64,000 nucleotides of DNA from Pseudomonas huaxiensis (GTDB lineage Bacteria; Pseudomonadota; Gammaproteobacteria; Pseudomonadales; Pseudomonadaceae), in the NCBI RefSeq assembly GCF_003231275.1, contig NZ_QKVL01000001.1, positions 186,001 to 250,000 of the forward strand, read 5' to 3'. The position numbers and the translations under genes were made by a program. Below are positions 18,224-26,734 of this stretch, piece by piece. Every line of letters begins with the position of its first letter. Positions within the stretch are counted from its first letter, which is position 1. The notes under the pieces are model-generated. The model did no database searches. It saw nothing but the letters and a program-made list of their open reading frames with translations, and was not told the DNA's origin.

Positions 18224-20074
18224 ATGTCGCAACAACCTCAATTCGGCTGTGCCTGCTGTACCCCCAACATGCTGCCGCGCTTCGAGCATGCAGCCGAAGC
18301 CTGGCAGGCCCTGCACGCCGAGGCCGAGACACTGGCTCCCCATGGCGGTCAGCAAGCCGTGATTTTCTTTGGCGGCAATATCTACCCTGATCCCGAGCGG
18401 GCGGGGCAGCAGGTCGAGGCCATCGGTATCGCCCAGGGCGAGGTGAAGGCGAGCGGCGCACTGGACGATGTCCGCAAGGCAATGCAGCAGTACAAGCCGG
18501 TCGATCGCCCGCTGAAGCCGGAAGAAACCTTGCTGCCCGGTTTGATCGATGCCCATGCGCACCTGATGTCTACCGCACTGATCACCGGATGGACCGATCT
18601 GTCGCCCATTCAGGGTCAGAGCCTGAACAGGGAATACAGCATCGCCCACGTCGAGGCCGAGATCGTGAAGGCCGCCAAGGCGGTGAAAGACAAGCCCAAG
18701 GATGAGCAGTGGGTGACCGGGTTTGGTGTCGACCCCTCGTTGATGACGGATTGGGAGGACATCCAGGCGTCCACGCTTGATAGCCTTTACCCCGAGCTGC
18801 CTGAGCTGAAGATCTTCCTGCTCAATGCGTCCGGTCATATCAGCTATGCGAACACCAAGGCCCTGAAGCTGGCCGGTCTCGACAAGGAATACAAAGATGG
18901 CGTCCTGACCGAAACCCAATCGGCCCTGATGATCCCGCATCTGCCTAAACCGGGACCGTTGCAGTTCTTCCGCAACCTGTTACAGGTCTTCAGTGACGCG
19001 AACAAGCGTGGAATCACCACGGTATTCGATGCGAGCGTCGGGTTGGTCGGCAAGCAGTATGAAATCGGCCTGATGAGGCTGCTGGCCAAGACTCATGTAC
19101 TGACGCTACGGGTAGGCGGGGCCTTGTATGGCAGCGATGACGCCGATCTGAAAATGTGGCTGAAGTCCTACCATCCCGAGCTGGACAGCGAGGGCAACGA
19201 GCTGTTCACGCTGCGCGCGATGAAACTGATCGCCGACGGCTCGAACCAGGGGCTCACCGGGCTGCAGAGCGAGCCCTACAAGTGTTGCCATGAGCATCAG
19301 GTACCAGGCGTCGGCGCGTACGGCCTGTTCAACTACAACCCGGTGCGCGAACTGGCCAATGTCATGGCCGATGTCACCGCCAAGGGCTGGCCGATCCTGA
19401 CCCATGCCAACGGCGACGAAGCGATCGACAACGTGCTGTCCGCCTACCAACTGGCCCTGTGCAATCCGCCGACCGACAAGGCCCAACTGCCCGAGCCGCC
19501 GTTCAACAGCGTGCCGGCCTGGGCCAACCAGCGCCACCGTATCGAACACTGCTCGCTGCTGCACGACGACGCCATTGCCCTGATGAAGCGCATGGCGATC
19601 TCACCGAGCTTCCTGATCGGTCATGTCGGCTACTGGGGCCAGGCATTCCAGCAAACCATCCTCGGCGAGGAACGCGCCGACATGCTCGACCGTTGTGCCT
19701 CGGCGTTGAAAGGTGGCCTGCGCATCAGCCTGCACAGCGACCGTTTCGTCACCCCGTTCGGTCCGCTGCGCTACATGGAACAGGCGATTGGCCGGGTGAT
19801 GGAAGCCGTGGTGGATGAGCAGGATGACAACAAGCGGATTCTCAACAAGGAAGAGCGCCTCGATGTGCACCAGGCCCTGCGCGCGGTGACCATCGATGCT
19901 GCCTGGCAATGCCATCTCGACCATCAGGTCGGTTCGCTGCTGCCGGGCAAGCAGGCCGACCTGGTGATCCTGGCCAAGGATCCGCTGCAATGGAAGGCCG
20001 CCGATGCGGCCGGCATGCGCGATATCCCGGTGCAGGAAACCTGGGTGAGTGGGCGCAAGGTGCATTCGGCGTAA
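18224..20074 (+). CDS. Amidohydrolase family 3 (YtcJ-like) metal-dependent hydrolase
   Basis: A 616-residue amidohydrolase-superfamily protein. The metal-binding HxH is in LLPGLIDAHAHLMSTAL (~residue 110). Later ligands lie in HANGDEAIDNV, RHRIEHCSLLHDDAI and SLHSDRFVTPFGPLRYMEQA, as in YtcJ/NfdA-type enzymes. The end has the usual small beta-domain (GSLLPGKQADLVILAKDPLQ). The N-terminus carries an unusual cysteine cluster, FGCACCTPNM. AAAGGA precedes ATG 18224. Substrate unknown; an N-acyl or formamide-type bond would fit the family. Confidence 0.85.
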   Translation: MSQQPQFGCACCTPNMLPRFEHAAEAWQALHAEAETLAPHGGQQAVIFFGGNIYPDPERAGQQVEAIGIAQGEVKASGALDDVRKAMQQYKPVDRPLKPEETLLPGLIDAHAHLMSTALITGWTDLSPIQGQSLNREYSIAHVEAEIVKAAKAVKDKPKDEQWVTGFGVDPSLMTDWEDIQASTLDSLYPELPELKIFLLNASGHISYANTKALKLAGLDKEYKDGVLTETQSALMIPHLPKPGPLQFFRNLLQVFSDANKRGITTVFDASVGLVGKQYEIGLMRLLAKTHVLTLRVGGALYGSDDADLKMWLKSYHPELDSEGNELFTLRAMKLIADGSNQGLTGLQSEPYKCCHEHQVPGVGAYGLFNYNPVRELANVMADVTAKGWPILTHANGDEAIDNVLSAYQLALCNPPTDKAQLPEPPFNSVPAWANQRHRIEHCSLLHDDAIALMKRMAISPSFLIGHVGYWGQAFQQTILGEERADMLDRCASALKGGLRISLHSDRFVTPFGPLRYMEQAIGRVMEAVVDEQDDNKRILNKEERLDVHQALRAVTIDAAWQCHLDHQVGSLLPGKQADLVILAKDPLQWKAADAAGMRDIPVQETWVSGRKVHSA

Positions 20075-20086
20075 TGAGCTGATGGG

Positions 20087-20107
20087 GCCCCGGACATTGG
20101 CCGGGGC
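20087..20107 (+). terminator. Stem-loop after the amidohydrolase gene
   Basis: GCCCCGG at 20087-20093 pairs with CCGGGGC at 20101-20107. A weak TTGCCTGATT follows. It is a probable terminator between convergent genes. Confidence 0.45.
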
Positions 20108-20145
20108 TTGCCTGATTAATTGCTGGCAAGCGCCAGCCTGGAACC

Positions 20146-20170
20146 TGTGGGAGCCGGTCTTGCCGGCGAG
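20146..20170. repeat. REP-like palindrome
   Basis: TGTGGGAGCCGG-TCTT-GCCGGCGAG has the shape of the common Pseudomonas REP (TGTGGGAGCGGGCTTGCCCGCGA), with the stem GCCGG/CCGGC. A single copy lies between convergent genes. Confidence 0.5.
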
Positions 20171-20195
20171 AGAGCCATCAGCAACCAAAGACCCG

Positions 20196-21098
20196 TTACT
20201 GACGAACACCCCCAAACAGCGAATTCCCCCGCAACCGCTCCACCGCCATATCCACAAACGCCCGCACCTTCGCCGGCGCCTGTCGTCCTTGCGGATACAC
20301 CAGGTGAATCGGCAGCGGTGGCTCCTCGAACTCCTCCAGCACCACCTGTAACGCCCCTTCCTGCAATGCCGGCCCGACCTGGTAATGCAGCACCCGGGTC
20401 AAGCCCCAGCCCGAACGCGCCGCATCGATCACCGCCTGGTTGGTATTGCACATCAGCACCGGGTCGATGCCGATTCGCTGTCCACCGGCGAAGCGCCATT
20501 CCGGCGAAGCCCATGAGCTGTTGGACGCGACGATGCGGTGATCTTTGAGGTCTGCCGGGGTGGTCGGGGTACCGCGCTTTTCAAGGTAGTCCGGCGCCGC
20601 GCAGATCACGTGACGTACCGCGCCGACCCGCACCGCAGTCAGGCCGGAGTCCGCCAGATGGCCGATGCGCACGGCAACATCGAGCCCTTCCTCGACGATA
20701 TTCACCTGGCGATCGATGAACAGGGTCCGCGCATGCATGCCGGGGTAGGCGTCGAGGTAGTCGGTGACGATCGGCAGTACGTACAACTGGCCGAACAGGA
20801 TCGGCGCGGTGATCGCCAATGTCCCGGACGGCTCGCTGTAGTGACCGGCCGCAGCGGCTTCGGCTTCGGCGATATCACCGAGAATACGCCGGCAGTCGGC
20901 GAGATAGTGTGCGCCGGCCTCGGTGGTCTTCACCGAGCGTGTTGTGCGCACCAGCAGGCGGGCGCCGACCAGGTCTTCCAGCGCGGCGACGATCCTCGTC
21001 ACTGCCGGCGCGCTCATGTGCATCTGCCGTGCGGTCTTGGCGAAGCTCTCGGTTTGCGCAACGTTCACGAAGACGCGCATCGCCAGCCAACGGTCCAT
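20196..21098 (-). CDS. LysR-family transcriptional regulator
   Basis: A 300-residue LysR regulator starting MDRWLAMRVFVNVAQTESFA. The helix-turn-helix continues MSAPAVTRIVAALEDLVGAR, and the co-inducer domain has the motif EGLDVAVRIGHLADSGL, typical of the DsdC/CrgA-like subgroup. I used ATG 21098 because the 33 codons upstream do not look like LysR sequence. It is the last gene of a minus-strand series (GST, redox fusion, DUF1348) and probably regulates it or the amidohydrolase. Confidence 0.85.
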   Translation of the reverse strand: MDRWLAMRVFVNVAQTESFAKTARQMHMSAPAVTRIVAALEDLVGARLLVRTTRSVKTTEAGAHYLADCRRILGDIAEAEAAAAGHYSEPSGTLAITAPILFGQLYVLPIVTDYLDAYPGMHARTLFIDRQVNIVEEGLDVAVRIGHLADSGLTAVRVGAVRHVICAAPDYLEKRGTPTTPADLKDHRIVASNSSWASPEWRFAGGQRIGIDPVLMCNTNQAVIDAARSGWGLTRVLHYQVGPALQEGALQVVLEEFEEPPLPIHLVYPQGRQAPAKVRAFVDMAVERLRGNSLFGGVRQ

Positions 21099-21213
21099 TG
21101 CGGTGGGTTTCCTTCGGGTCAGGGACGTGTCATGGGCATCTCCGGTGAGTCCCGGGACGCCGTCGGGGTGCCCGGGATTATGTGCCATTTTGCGCATCCT
21201 TCCAGTGTTGGCT

Positions 21214-21678
21214 TCAGAAGCCGAAGTGGCTGAGGCCCGGGTGATCGTCCGGGCGCCGGCCCAGCGGCCAGTGGAACTGGCGGTCTTCTTCGCGGATCGG
21301 CTGTTCGTTGATGCTGGCGTGGCGCGCGCGCATCAGGCCGTCTTCGGCGAACTCCCAGTTCTCGTTGCCGTAGGCGCGGAACCACTGGCCGCTGTCGTCG
21401 CGGTACTCGTAGGCGTAGCGCACGGCGATGCGGTTGCCGGTGAAGGCCCACAGTTCCTTGATCAGCCGGTAGTCCAGTTCGCGGTTCCATTTGCGGGTGA
21501 GGAAGGCTTCGGCTTCGGCGCGGTTGTGGACGAACTCGGCGCGGTTTCTCCAGCGGGTGTCCGTGGTGTAGGCCAGCGCGACTTTGGCAGGGTCGCGGCT
21601 GTTCCAGCCGTCTTCGGCCAGGCGGACTTTTTCGATGGCGCTCTGTTCGGTGAACGGTGGCAGCGGTGGACGGGACAT
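21214..21678 (-). CDS. DUF1348 NTF2/SnoaL-like protein
   Basis: A 154-residue protein of the nuclear transport factor 2-like fold. Family motifs are [20 protein letters not shown], then [32 protein letters not shown] and [17 protein letters not shown]1348 proteins are small cytoplasmic cone-fold proteins often near oxidoreductases. It lies 27 bases after the flavin/iron-sulfur fusion gene and is likely in its operon. No enzymatic role is established. Confidence 0.85.
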   Translation of the reverse strand: MSRPPLPPFTEQSAIEKVRLAEDGWNSRDPAKVALAYTTDTRWRNRAEFVHNRAEAEAFLTRKWNRELDYRLIKELWAFTGNRIAVRYAYEYRDDSGQWFRAYGNENWEFAEDGLMRARHASINEQPIREEDRQFHWPLGRRPDDHPGLSHFGF

Positions 21679-21705
21679 GGTCAGTCTCCTGATTGATGAG
21701 TGAAG

Positions 21706-23751
21706 TCAAAGTGCGAGCTGGATCGGATCTTCACCGGCGGCGACCGCGCAGCAAATGAGCACTTCATCGTCGCCGACGCTGGCGCTGGGCTCCTTGATAT
21801 AGGTGACCGCGCCCTTGAGCAGGCGGGTGCGACAGGTGCCGCAATGGCCTTCGCGGCAACTGTATTCCGGTGACAGGCCACGGGCTTCCGCCAGTTCCAG
21901 CAAGGTGCCGGACTCCGGTGTCCAGCGGGCTTCCTTCAGCGAGTCCATGAAGGTGACCGCCACCGGCGCAGTCGCGGGCGGCAGGCGCACGGGCGCGGCG
22001 ATGGCGCCGGTGCGGGTCAGTGAGCCGGGTCCGAAAGCCTCGGCGTGAATGCGCTCGTCGGCGATGCCGTAGCTGCGCAAGCCGTCGTAGATCGCCTGGG
22101 TGAATGCGGGCGGGCCGCACAGGTAGAACGCGTAGTCGCCGAAGGGCAGATAACGCCCGAGCAGCGGCATGTCGATGCGCCCCGCGACGTCGTAGTCGAC
22201 GCCTGGCGCAGCCGCGTGGGTGTCGCTCAGTACGCGGACCTGTTTGACCGCACCGCTGGCCATTCCGACCAACGCCTCCAACTCCTGATCGAAGGCGCGA
22301 TCCGCTTTCGAACGTGCGGCGTAGAACAGCGTGGCCGGGCGGATTCGCTGGGTGCGCGCGCCTTCGAATACGAGGTGGCGCAGCATCGCCAGCATCGGCG
22401 TGATGCCGACGCCGCCGGCGATCAGTATCGCGGGGCGCGGGTCCGCGGCATCCAGGGTGAAGTCGCCCGCTGGCGCACGCGCCTCCAGCGTGTCGCCTTC
22501 GCGCAGTTCGTCGTGGAGATGGGCGGATACCCGGCCGTCGCGTTTCACGCTGATGCGGTAATGGCTATCGGACGGTGCGACAGACAGGGTGTAGGTGCGA
22601 ATGATCGGTTTGTCCGCGCCGGGAAGTCGCACACGGATCGGCAGGTGCTGGCCCGCGAGATGCGGCAGCAGCCCCGCACCGTCGGTGGGCTCTAGATGAA
22701 AGGAACGGATCGAGGCGCTTTCCTGGACCACGCGGGAAACTCTCAATACCCGCCAGCGGGTGGCAAGTTCAGCCGCGCGTAGGCGCTCTTCTGTCTGCTG
22801 CCAGTCGCCGGTCATCAGCGAGCTGTCGGCCTCGCCGTCTTTCCGGGATATCCAGCGCAGGGCGAGGCCGCCGGGGCGACGGACAATCTTGCGCGGGCGG
22901 AAGGTCCAGAGCCGTTCGGCACCCTGGAACGCCGTAATTTCAGGCGAATCGAAGATCACCTCGGCGTCGCCGGTCATCTGCAGCAAGTCGCCGCTGGCGA
23001 AATCGACGAAGAGCAGTCCGGCCTTGCCGTTGAGGTGGATATTGCCCAGCGTCGAGAAAAACAGGTTGCCGTTGAAATCCGGAATGGTCAGCGTGCCGTC
23101 TTCGTCGACACGAACGAAGCCGGCCTTGCCGCCACGGTGGGAGACATCGACCTGACGGCAGCCCTGGCGATTGGCGTAGGAGGCGACAAAAAAGGCGTCG
23201 GCGCCTTCGATCAAGGCGCGGGCTTCCGGGTCGATGCTCGGGAGTTCCTCGATCTGCCCCGGAGAAGGTGCGTCCGGCTGGCGATCAAAGCGGAAGTCGC
23301 GCAACTGAATGTAGCGGGGGCAGTTGCCGAAGCTTTGATCCACCTGCACCCGCAAGCCTTGATCCATCTCGCGCAGCACACCGTTCATGCGGTTGCGCCG
23401 GCGGGTATGCATTTCGATACCCAGCAGACCGACCGGCGCGCCGTCGAGCATGCCCCGGACAGCGGGATCCAGCGGATCCGGCCGGGCGTGGAGATCGAGC
23501 GCCGTCGGTGTTGGCGAGGACATGAAGCCTGGCCGGCCTTCAATAAAGGTCGCCCAGGCATCGCCCTCGGCATCCACGCTGCCCAGCACAATAAAGGGCA
23601 GTTGCGCGTAGAACTGGCGATGCTGGTCGGGCATGAAATCCCGGATGACCCGCTGGCCGACACCTTCCATGCGCTCGGCAACCCCGACTTTTGCCTGGAT
23701 GAACGTTTCGCCTTCATGCCAGATCGGTAGCGTTTTCAGGTGTTCGGCCAT
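21706..23751 (-). CDS. Fusion of PNPOx-like flavin domain, ferredoxin reductase and 2Fe-2S ferredoxin
   Basis: A 681-residue three-module redox protein. Residues ~1-320 are a pyridoxamine-5'-phosphate-oxidase-like FMN fold (ADAFFVASYANRQGCRQVDV, FNGNLFFSTLGNIHLNGKAG). From ~335 comes an FAD/NAD(P)H reductase: FAD-binding IIRTYTLSVAP, and NAD-binding AILIAGGVGITPMLAMLRHL. The C-terminal plant-type ferredoxin domain has YSCREGHCGTCRTRLL and a final cysteine in VLICCAVA. Electrons would pass from NAD(P)H through FAD to the 2Fe-2S centre, and perhaps to the N-terminal flavin. With GST upstream and DUF1348 downstream, a detoxification or stress-redox role is plausible. Confidence 0.85.
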   Translation of the reverse strand: MAEHLKTLPIWHEGETFIQAKVGVAERMEGVGQRVIRDFMPDQHRQFYAQLPFIVLGSVDAEGDAWATFIEGRPGFMSSPTPTALDLHARPDPLDPAVRGMLDGAPVGLLGIEMHTRRRNRMNGVLREMDQGLRVQVDQSFGNCPRYIQLRDFRFDRQPDAPSPGQIEELPSIDPEARALIEGADAFFVASYANRQGCRQVDVSHRGGKAGFVRVDEDGTLTIPDFNGNLFFSTLGNIHLNGKAGLLFVDFASGDLLQMTGDAEVIFDSPEITAFQGAERLWTFRPRKIVRRPGGLALRWISRKDGEADSSLMTGDWQQTEERLRAAELATRWRVLRVSRVVQESASIRSFHLEPTDGAGLLPHLAGQHLPIRVRLPGADKPIIRTYTLSVAPSDSHYRISVKRDGRVSAHLHDELREGDTLEARAPAGDFTLDAADPRPAILIAGGVGITPMLAMLRHLVFEGARTQRIRPATLFYAARSKADRAFDQELEALVGMASGAVKQVRVLSDTHAAAPGVDYDVAGRIDMPLLGRYLPFGDYAFYLCGPPAFTQAIYDGLRSYGIADERIHAEAFGPGSLTRTGAIAAPVRLPPATAPVAVTFMDSLKEARWTPESGTLLELAEARGLSPEYSCREGHCGTCRTRLLKGAVTYIKEPSASVGDDEVLICCAVAAGEDPIQLAL

Positions 23752-23784
23752 GTTCGTCTCTCCCGTGGGGTAGGGCAGCGTTGG

Positions 23785-24402
23785 TCAGGCGTTGGCAGTC
23801 AGGCCGGCCGGGGTTTTGGCAAAGGGGACGAAGCCGGGCAGTGCTTCCACCCGGGCGAGGAAGGCGTTGACGGCCGTGTAGGCGGACAGGTCGACATTGC
23901 CTTCCGGTGCGCTGGCGATATAGCTGTAGATCGCGACATCGGCGATGGTCGGGTGATCGGCCGCCAGCCAGTCGCGGTTGGCCAGATGCTGCTCCAGCCG
24001 GCCGAGCAGCACATGGGCCCGGGCAATGACTTCATCGGCATTGAAACTGGCGTTGAACACAGTGATCAGCCGGGCCGCTGCGGGACCGTAGGCCAGTTCG
24101 CCGGCCGCTACCGACAGCCAGCGCTGAACCTGTGCCGCGCCGAGTGCGTCTTCCGGCAGCCAGTCGCTGCGGCCGGCTTTCTTCGCGAGATAGACGAGGA
24201 TCGCATTCGAATCGGCGATCACGATGTCGCCATCTTCCAGCACCGGAATCTGGCCGAAGGGATTGAGCGCCAGAAACGCGGGTGCCTTGTGTGCAGCGGC
24301 TGCCAGATCGACGAGCGCCAGCTCATGGGGTACGCCCAGCAGCGAGGCGAACAACACGGCGCGGTGGGCGTGGCCCGACAGGGGATGGTGATGAATTTTC
24401 AT
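23785..24402 (-). CDS. Glutathione S-transferase family protein
   Basis: A 205-residue GST. The N-terminal thioredoxin fold has [16 protein letters not shown], the cis-proline region [20 protein letters not shown], and the all-alpha domain has [18 protein letters not shown] with its N-capping serine/threonine-aspartate. It is first in the minus-strand redox group and starts at ATG 24402; a 214-base gap to the divergent pfeR gene holds the promoters. Substrate unknown. Confidence 0.88.
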   Translation of the reverse strand: MKIHHHPLSGHAHRAVLFASLLGVPHELALVDLAAAAHKAPAFLALNPFGQIPVLEDGDIVIADSNAILVYLAKKAGRSDWLPEDALGAAQVQRWLSVAAGELAYGPAAARLITVFNASFNADEVIARAHVLLGRLEQHLANRDWLAADHPTIADVAIYSYIASAPEGNVDLSAYTAVNAFLARVEALPGFVPFAKTPAGLTANA

Positions 24403-24616
24403 GGTTTGGCTCCTGACTGCGGGGCGGGTTGATTCCCGATCCGTGCGTCCAGTGTGGGAGCGAACGCTTTTCGGCGGAATACGTGTTGTGGTGAGTTCTT
24501 TATTTCACTGGGTGGAATAATCCAGCTTTCGATGCCTGACCAGAGGCATTGCCCGAACCAACCTCTCGATGGGATGATTCGCAATTGCAATCACTTCCCA
24601 TCCAGAGCCACTGTCC

Positions 24617-25312
24617 GTGTCCCCCAGACTTCTCCTTACCGAAGACGACCTCAACCTGCGTCAGGACCTCGAGCACCATTTCCAGCGCCGTGGGTTTCAG
24701 GTCCATGCCTGCGAAAACGGCACTCAGGCCCTGGCGGCGATGGAGCAGGGCGGCTTCGACCTGATGTTGCTGGACATCATGCTGCCGGGGATCGATGGCC
24801 TGAGCCTGCTGGATACTCTGCGCCGGCATCAGTCGGTGCCGGTGATGCTGATGTCCGCCCTCGGTGCCGAGCAGGACCGCATCAGTGGTTTCACCCGCGG
24901 CGCTGATGATTACCTGCCCAAGCCGTTCAGCCTCGCCGAGCTGGACGCTCGGGTCGATGCGCTGTTGCGGCGAGTGGCGCTGGATCGGCGGCGCGACGAG
25001 CAGGGCAGCGACAGCGGTTCGCTGACCTTCGATCAGGAGCGTCAGGACGTCATTCATCAGGGCCGCAACGCCGGGCTCACCGGTTCCGAATTCCGCCTGC
25101 TGTCGACGCTGCGCGCCCATCCCGGCGAGGCGTTGAGCAAGGCGTTTCTCTATCAGACGGTGCTGCACCGCGCCTACACCCGGCTGGACCGTGGCCTCGA
25201 TGTGCATGTCTGCAACCTGCGCCGCAAACTCACGGCGATCGGCGCGGGCCACGTGCAAATTCAGTCGGTGCGCAGTCAGGGCTACATTCTGGTGGAAGCG
25301 GAACTGTCCTGA
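24617..25312 (+). CDS. pfeR: Response regulator PfeR (ferric-enterobactin sensing)
   Basis: A 231-residue OmpR-family response regulator. The acidic pocket is TEDD at 8-11, the phospho-acceptor is D53 in LLDIMLPGIDG, and K102 is in YLPKPFS. The C-terminal winged helix has GLTGSEFRLLSTL and DVHVCNLRRKL, and the end VRSQGYILVE. The start is GTG 24617. Order with a kinase, a FepA-type receptor and an esterase matches pfeR-pfeS-pfeA-pfeE of P. aeruginosa, which supports the name. Its stop overlaps the kinase start (TGATG). Confidence 0.85.
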   Translation: MSPRLLLTEDDLNLRQDLEHHFQRRGFQVHACENGTQALAAMEQGGFDLMLLDIMLPGIDGLSLLDTLRRHQSVPVMLMSALGAEQDRISGFTRGADDYLPKPFSLAELDARVDALLRRVALDRRRDEQGSDSGSLTFDQERQDVIHQGRNAGLTGSEFRLLSTLRAHPGEALSKAFLYQTVLHRAYTRLDRGLDVHVCNLRRKLTAIGAGHVQIQSVRSQGYILVEAELS

Positions 25313-26658
25313 TGCGCCGTCATCCGCTGTTATGGAAGCTGGCGCTGATACTGGTGAGCTTCTGCCTGTTGCTGACGTGGCTGATCTGGACCTGGGGCCT
25401 GTCGGTGGAGCGCAGCACCTACTTTCTCAGCGCGGCCGATCAACGCTATCTGGCCCGTTATGCCGAGCAGGCTGAACAAGCCTGGCGCGACGGCGGAGCC
25501 GAAGGCGCCGAGGCTTACCGCAAGCAGCTCGCACAGCAGGAAGACACCTGGGTGGCGCTGGTCGGGCCCTATCTGCAAAGCCTCGGCACCACGCCGCTGA
25601 CCGCTGAAGAGGCTAGTCACCTGACCTTCATGCGCAAGCTCGACTGGCCCATGAGCCGGCGGCTTCAAGATGAATTGCCGTATGTCAGCATCGAGTTTCC
25701 CGAGCATCCCGAGGACGGCCGGCTGGTCATTCAGTTGCCGGAGCGCCTGCTGCCCACCGGCCTGACGCCCTGGACCCATCTGGTTACCCACGGTATAGCG
25801 CCGGCGGTGTTTGCGTTGCTGCTCGGGCTGGCGCTCTATCGCCATCTGGTGGTGCCGCTCAATCGTCTGCGCGACCGCGCCGACGCCCTGCGCGCCGATG
25901 ATCTGAACAGCCCCGGCCTGCCGTTGCAGGAGCGCCGCGATGAACTGGGCGAGCTGGCCCAGGCCTTCGAACACATGGCCGGGCGCTTGCGGCGCAGCCT
26001 TGATCAGCAACGGTTGTTGCTGCGTACTTTGTCCCACGAGTTGCGCACGCCGCTGGCGCGGTTGCGCATCGCCCATGACAGCGGCGTACCAGCGGAGCAA
26101 CTGCGCGAGCGTCTGGACCGGGAAGTGGACGGCATGCAGCGGCTGCTGGAAGACACCCTCGACCTGGCCTGGATGGACACCGAACAACCGCAGTTGCCCA
26201 CCGAGCCGGTGCAGATGCTTTCGGTGTGGGAAGCGCTGTGCGAAGACGTCTGTTTCGAAAGCGGCTGGGCGCGTTCACGCTTTCCTTCGACGCTGACCGC
26301 CGATTGCCGGATCCAGGGCCACCTGGACAGCGTCGCCCAGGCCCTGGAAAACCTGCTGCGCAACGCCATTCGTCATTCACCGGAAGGTGGCACGGTCAGC
26401 TTCGAGGGCGTGCGTGAAGGCGACTGTTGGCATTTTCAATTGACAGATCAGGGGCCGGGCGTCGCCGATACCGACCTTGAGCGCATCTTCGAGCCGTACC
26501 AGCGTCTGGCCGGCAGCGGCGCAGGTTTCGGCCTTGGGTTGGCGATCGCCCGTCGCGGTATCGCCCTGCAAGGTGGAACGCTTTGGGCCAGCAATGGCCA
26601 TCCGGGCCTGGTGCTGCATCTGGTGCTACCCGTCGCCGAGGAATGTTTAGAAAGTTAA
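25312..26658 (+). CDS. pfeS: Sensor histidine kinase PfeS
   Basis: A 448-residue inner-membrane kinase. There are two membrane segments (near residues 8-28 and ~160-180) around a periplasmic sensor region. A HAMP linker (LRDRADALRADDL) and the HisKA domain follow, with the phospho-accepting H242 in LSHELRTPLARLR. The ATPase domain has the N box ENLLRNAIRHSPEGG, the G1 box LTDQGPGVADTDLERIFEPY and the G2 box GFGLGLAIARRG. The start overlaps the pfeR stop. In P. aeruginosa this pair activates pfeA when periplasmic ferric enterobactin is present. Confidence 0.85.
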   Translation: MRRHPLLWKLALILVSFCLLLTWLIWTWGLSVERSTYFLSAADQRYLARYAEQAEQAWRDGGAEGAEAYRKQLAQQEDTWVALVGPYLQSLGTTPLTAEEASHLTFMRKLDWPMSRRLQDELPYVSIEFPEHPEDGRLVIQLPERLLPTGLTPWTHLVTHGIAPAVFALLLGLALYRHLVVPLNRLRDRADALRADDLNSPGLPLQERRDELGELAQAFEHMAGRLRRSLDQQRLLLRTLSHELRTPLARLRIAHDSGVPAEQLRERLDREVDGMQRLLEDTLDLAWMDTEQPQLPTEPVQMLSVWEALCEDVCFESGWARSRFPSTLTADCRIQGHLDSVAQALENLLRNAIRHSPEGGTVSFEGVREGDCWHFQLTDQGPGVADTDLERIFEPYQRLAGSGAGFGLGLAIARRGIALQGGTLWASNGHPGLVLHLVLPVAEECLES

Positions 26659-26676
26659 TGAGCTTTACTCTCAATT

Positions 26677-26695
26677 AGCAGTCATTATCATTCGT
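26677..26695. promoter_or_regulatory. Putative Fur box upstream of pfeA
   Basis: The nine-base core ATTATCATT at 26684-26692 matches one half of the 19-bp Fur consensus exactly (about 11 of 19 overall). It lies 40-58 bases before the pfeA start, where iron repression is expected. The same gap may hold the PfeR site. Confidence 0.5.
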
Positions 26696-26734
26696 GATCT
26701 CTTGCCCACAGCGCGACGTTCCGGAGATCGAAAG

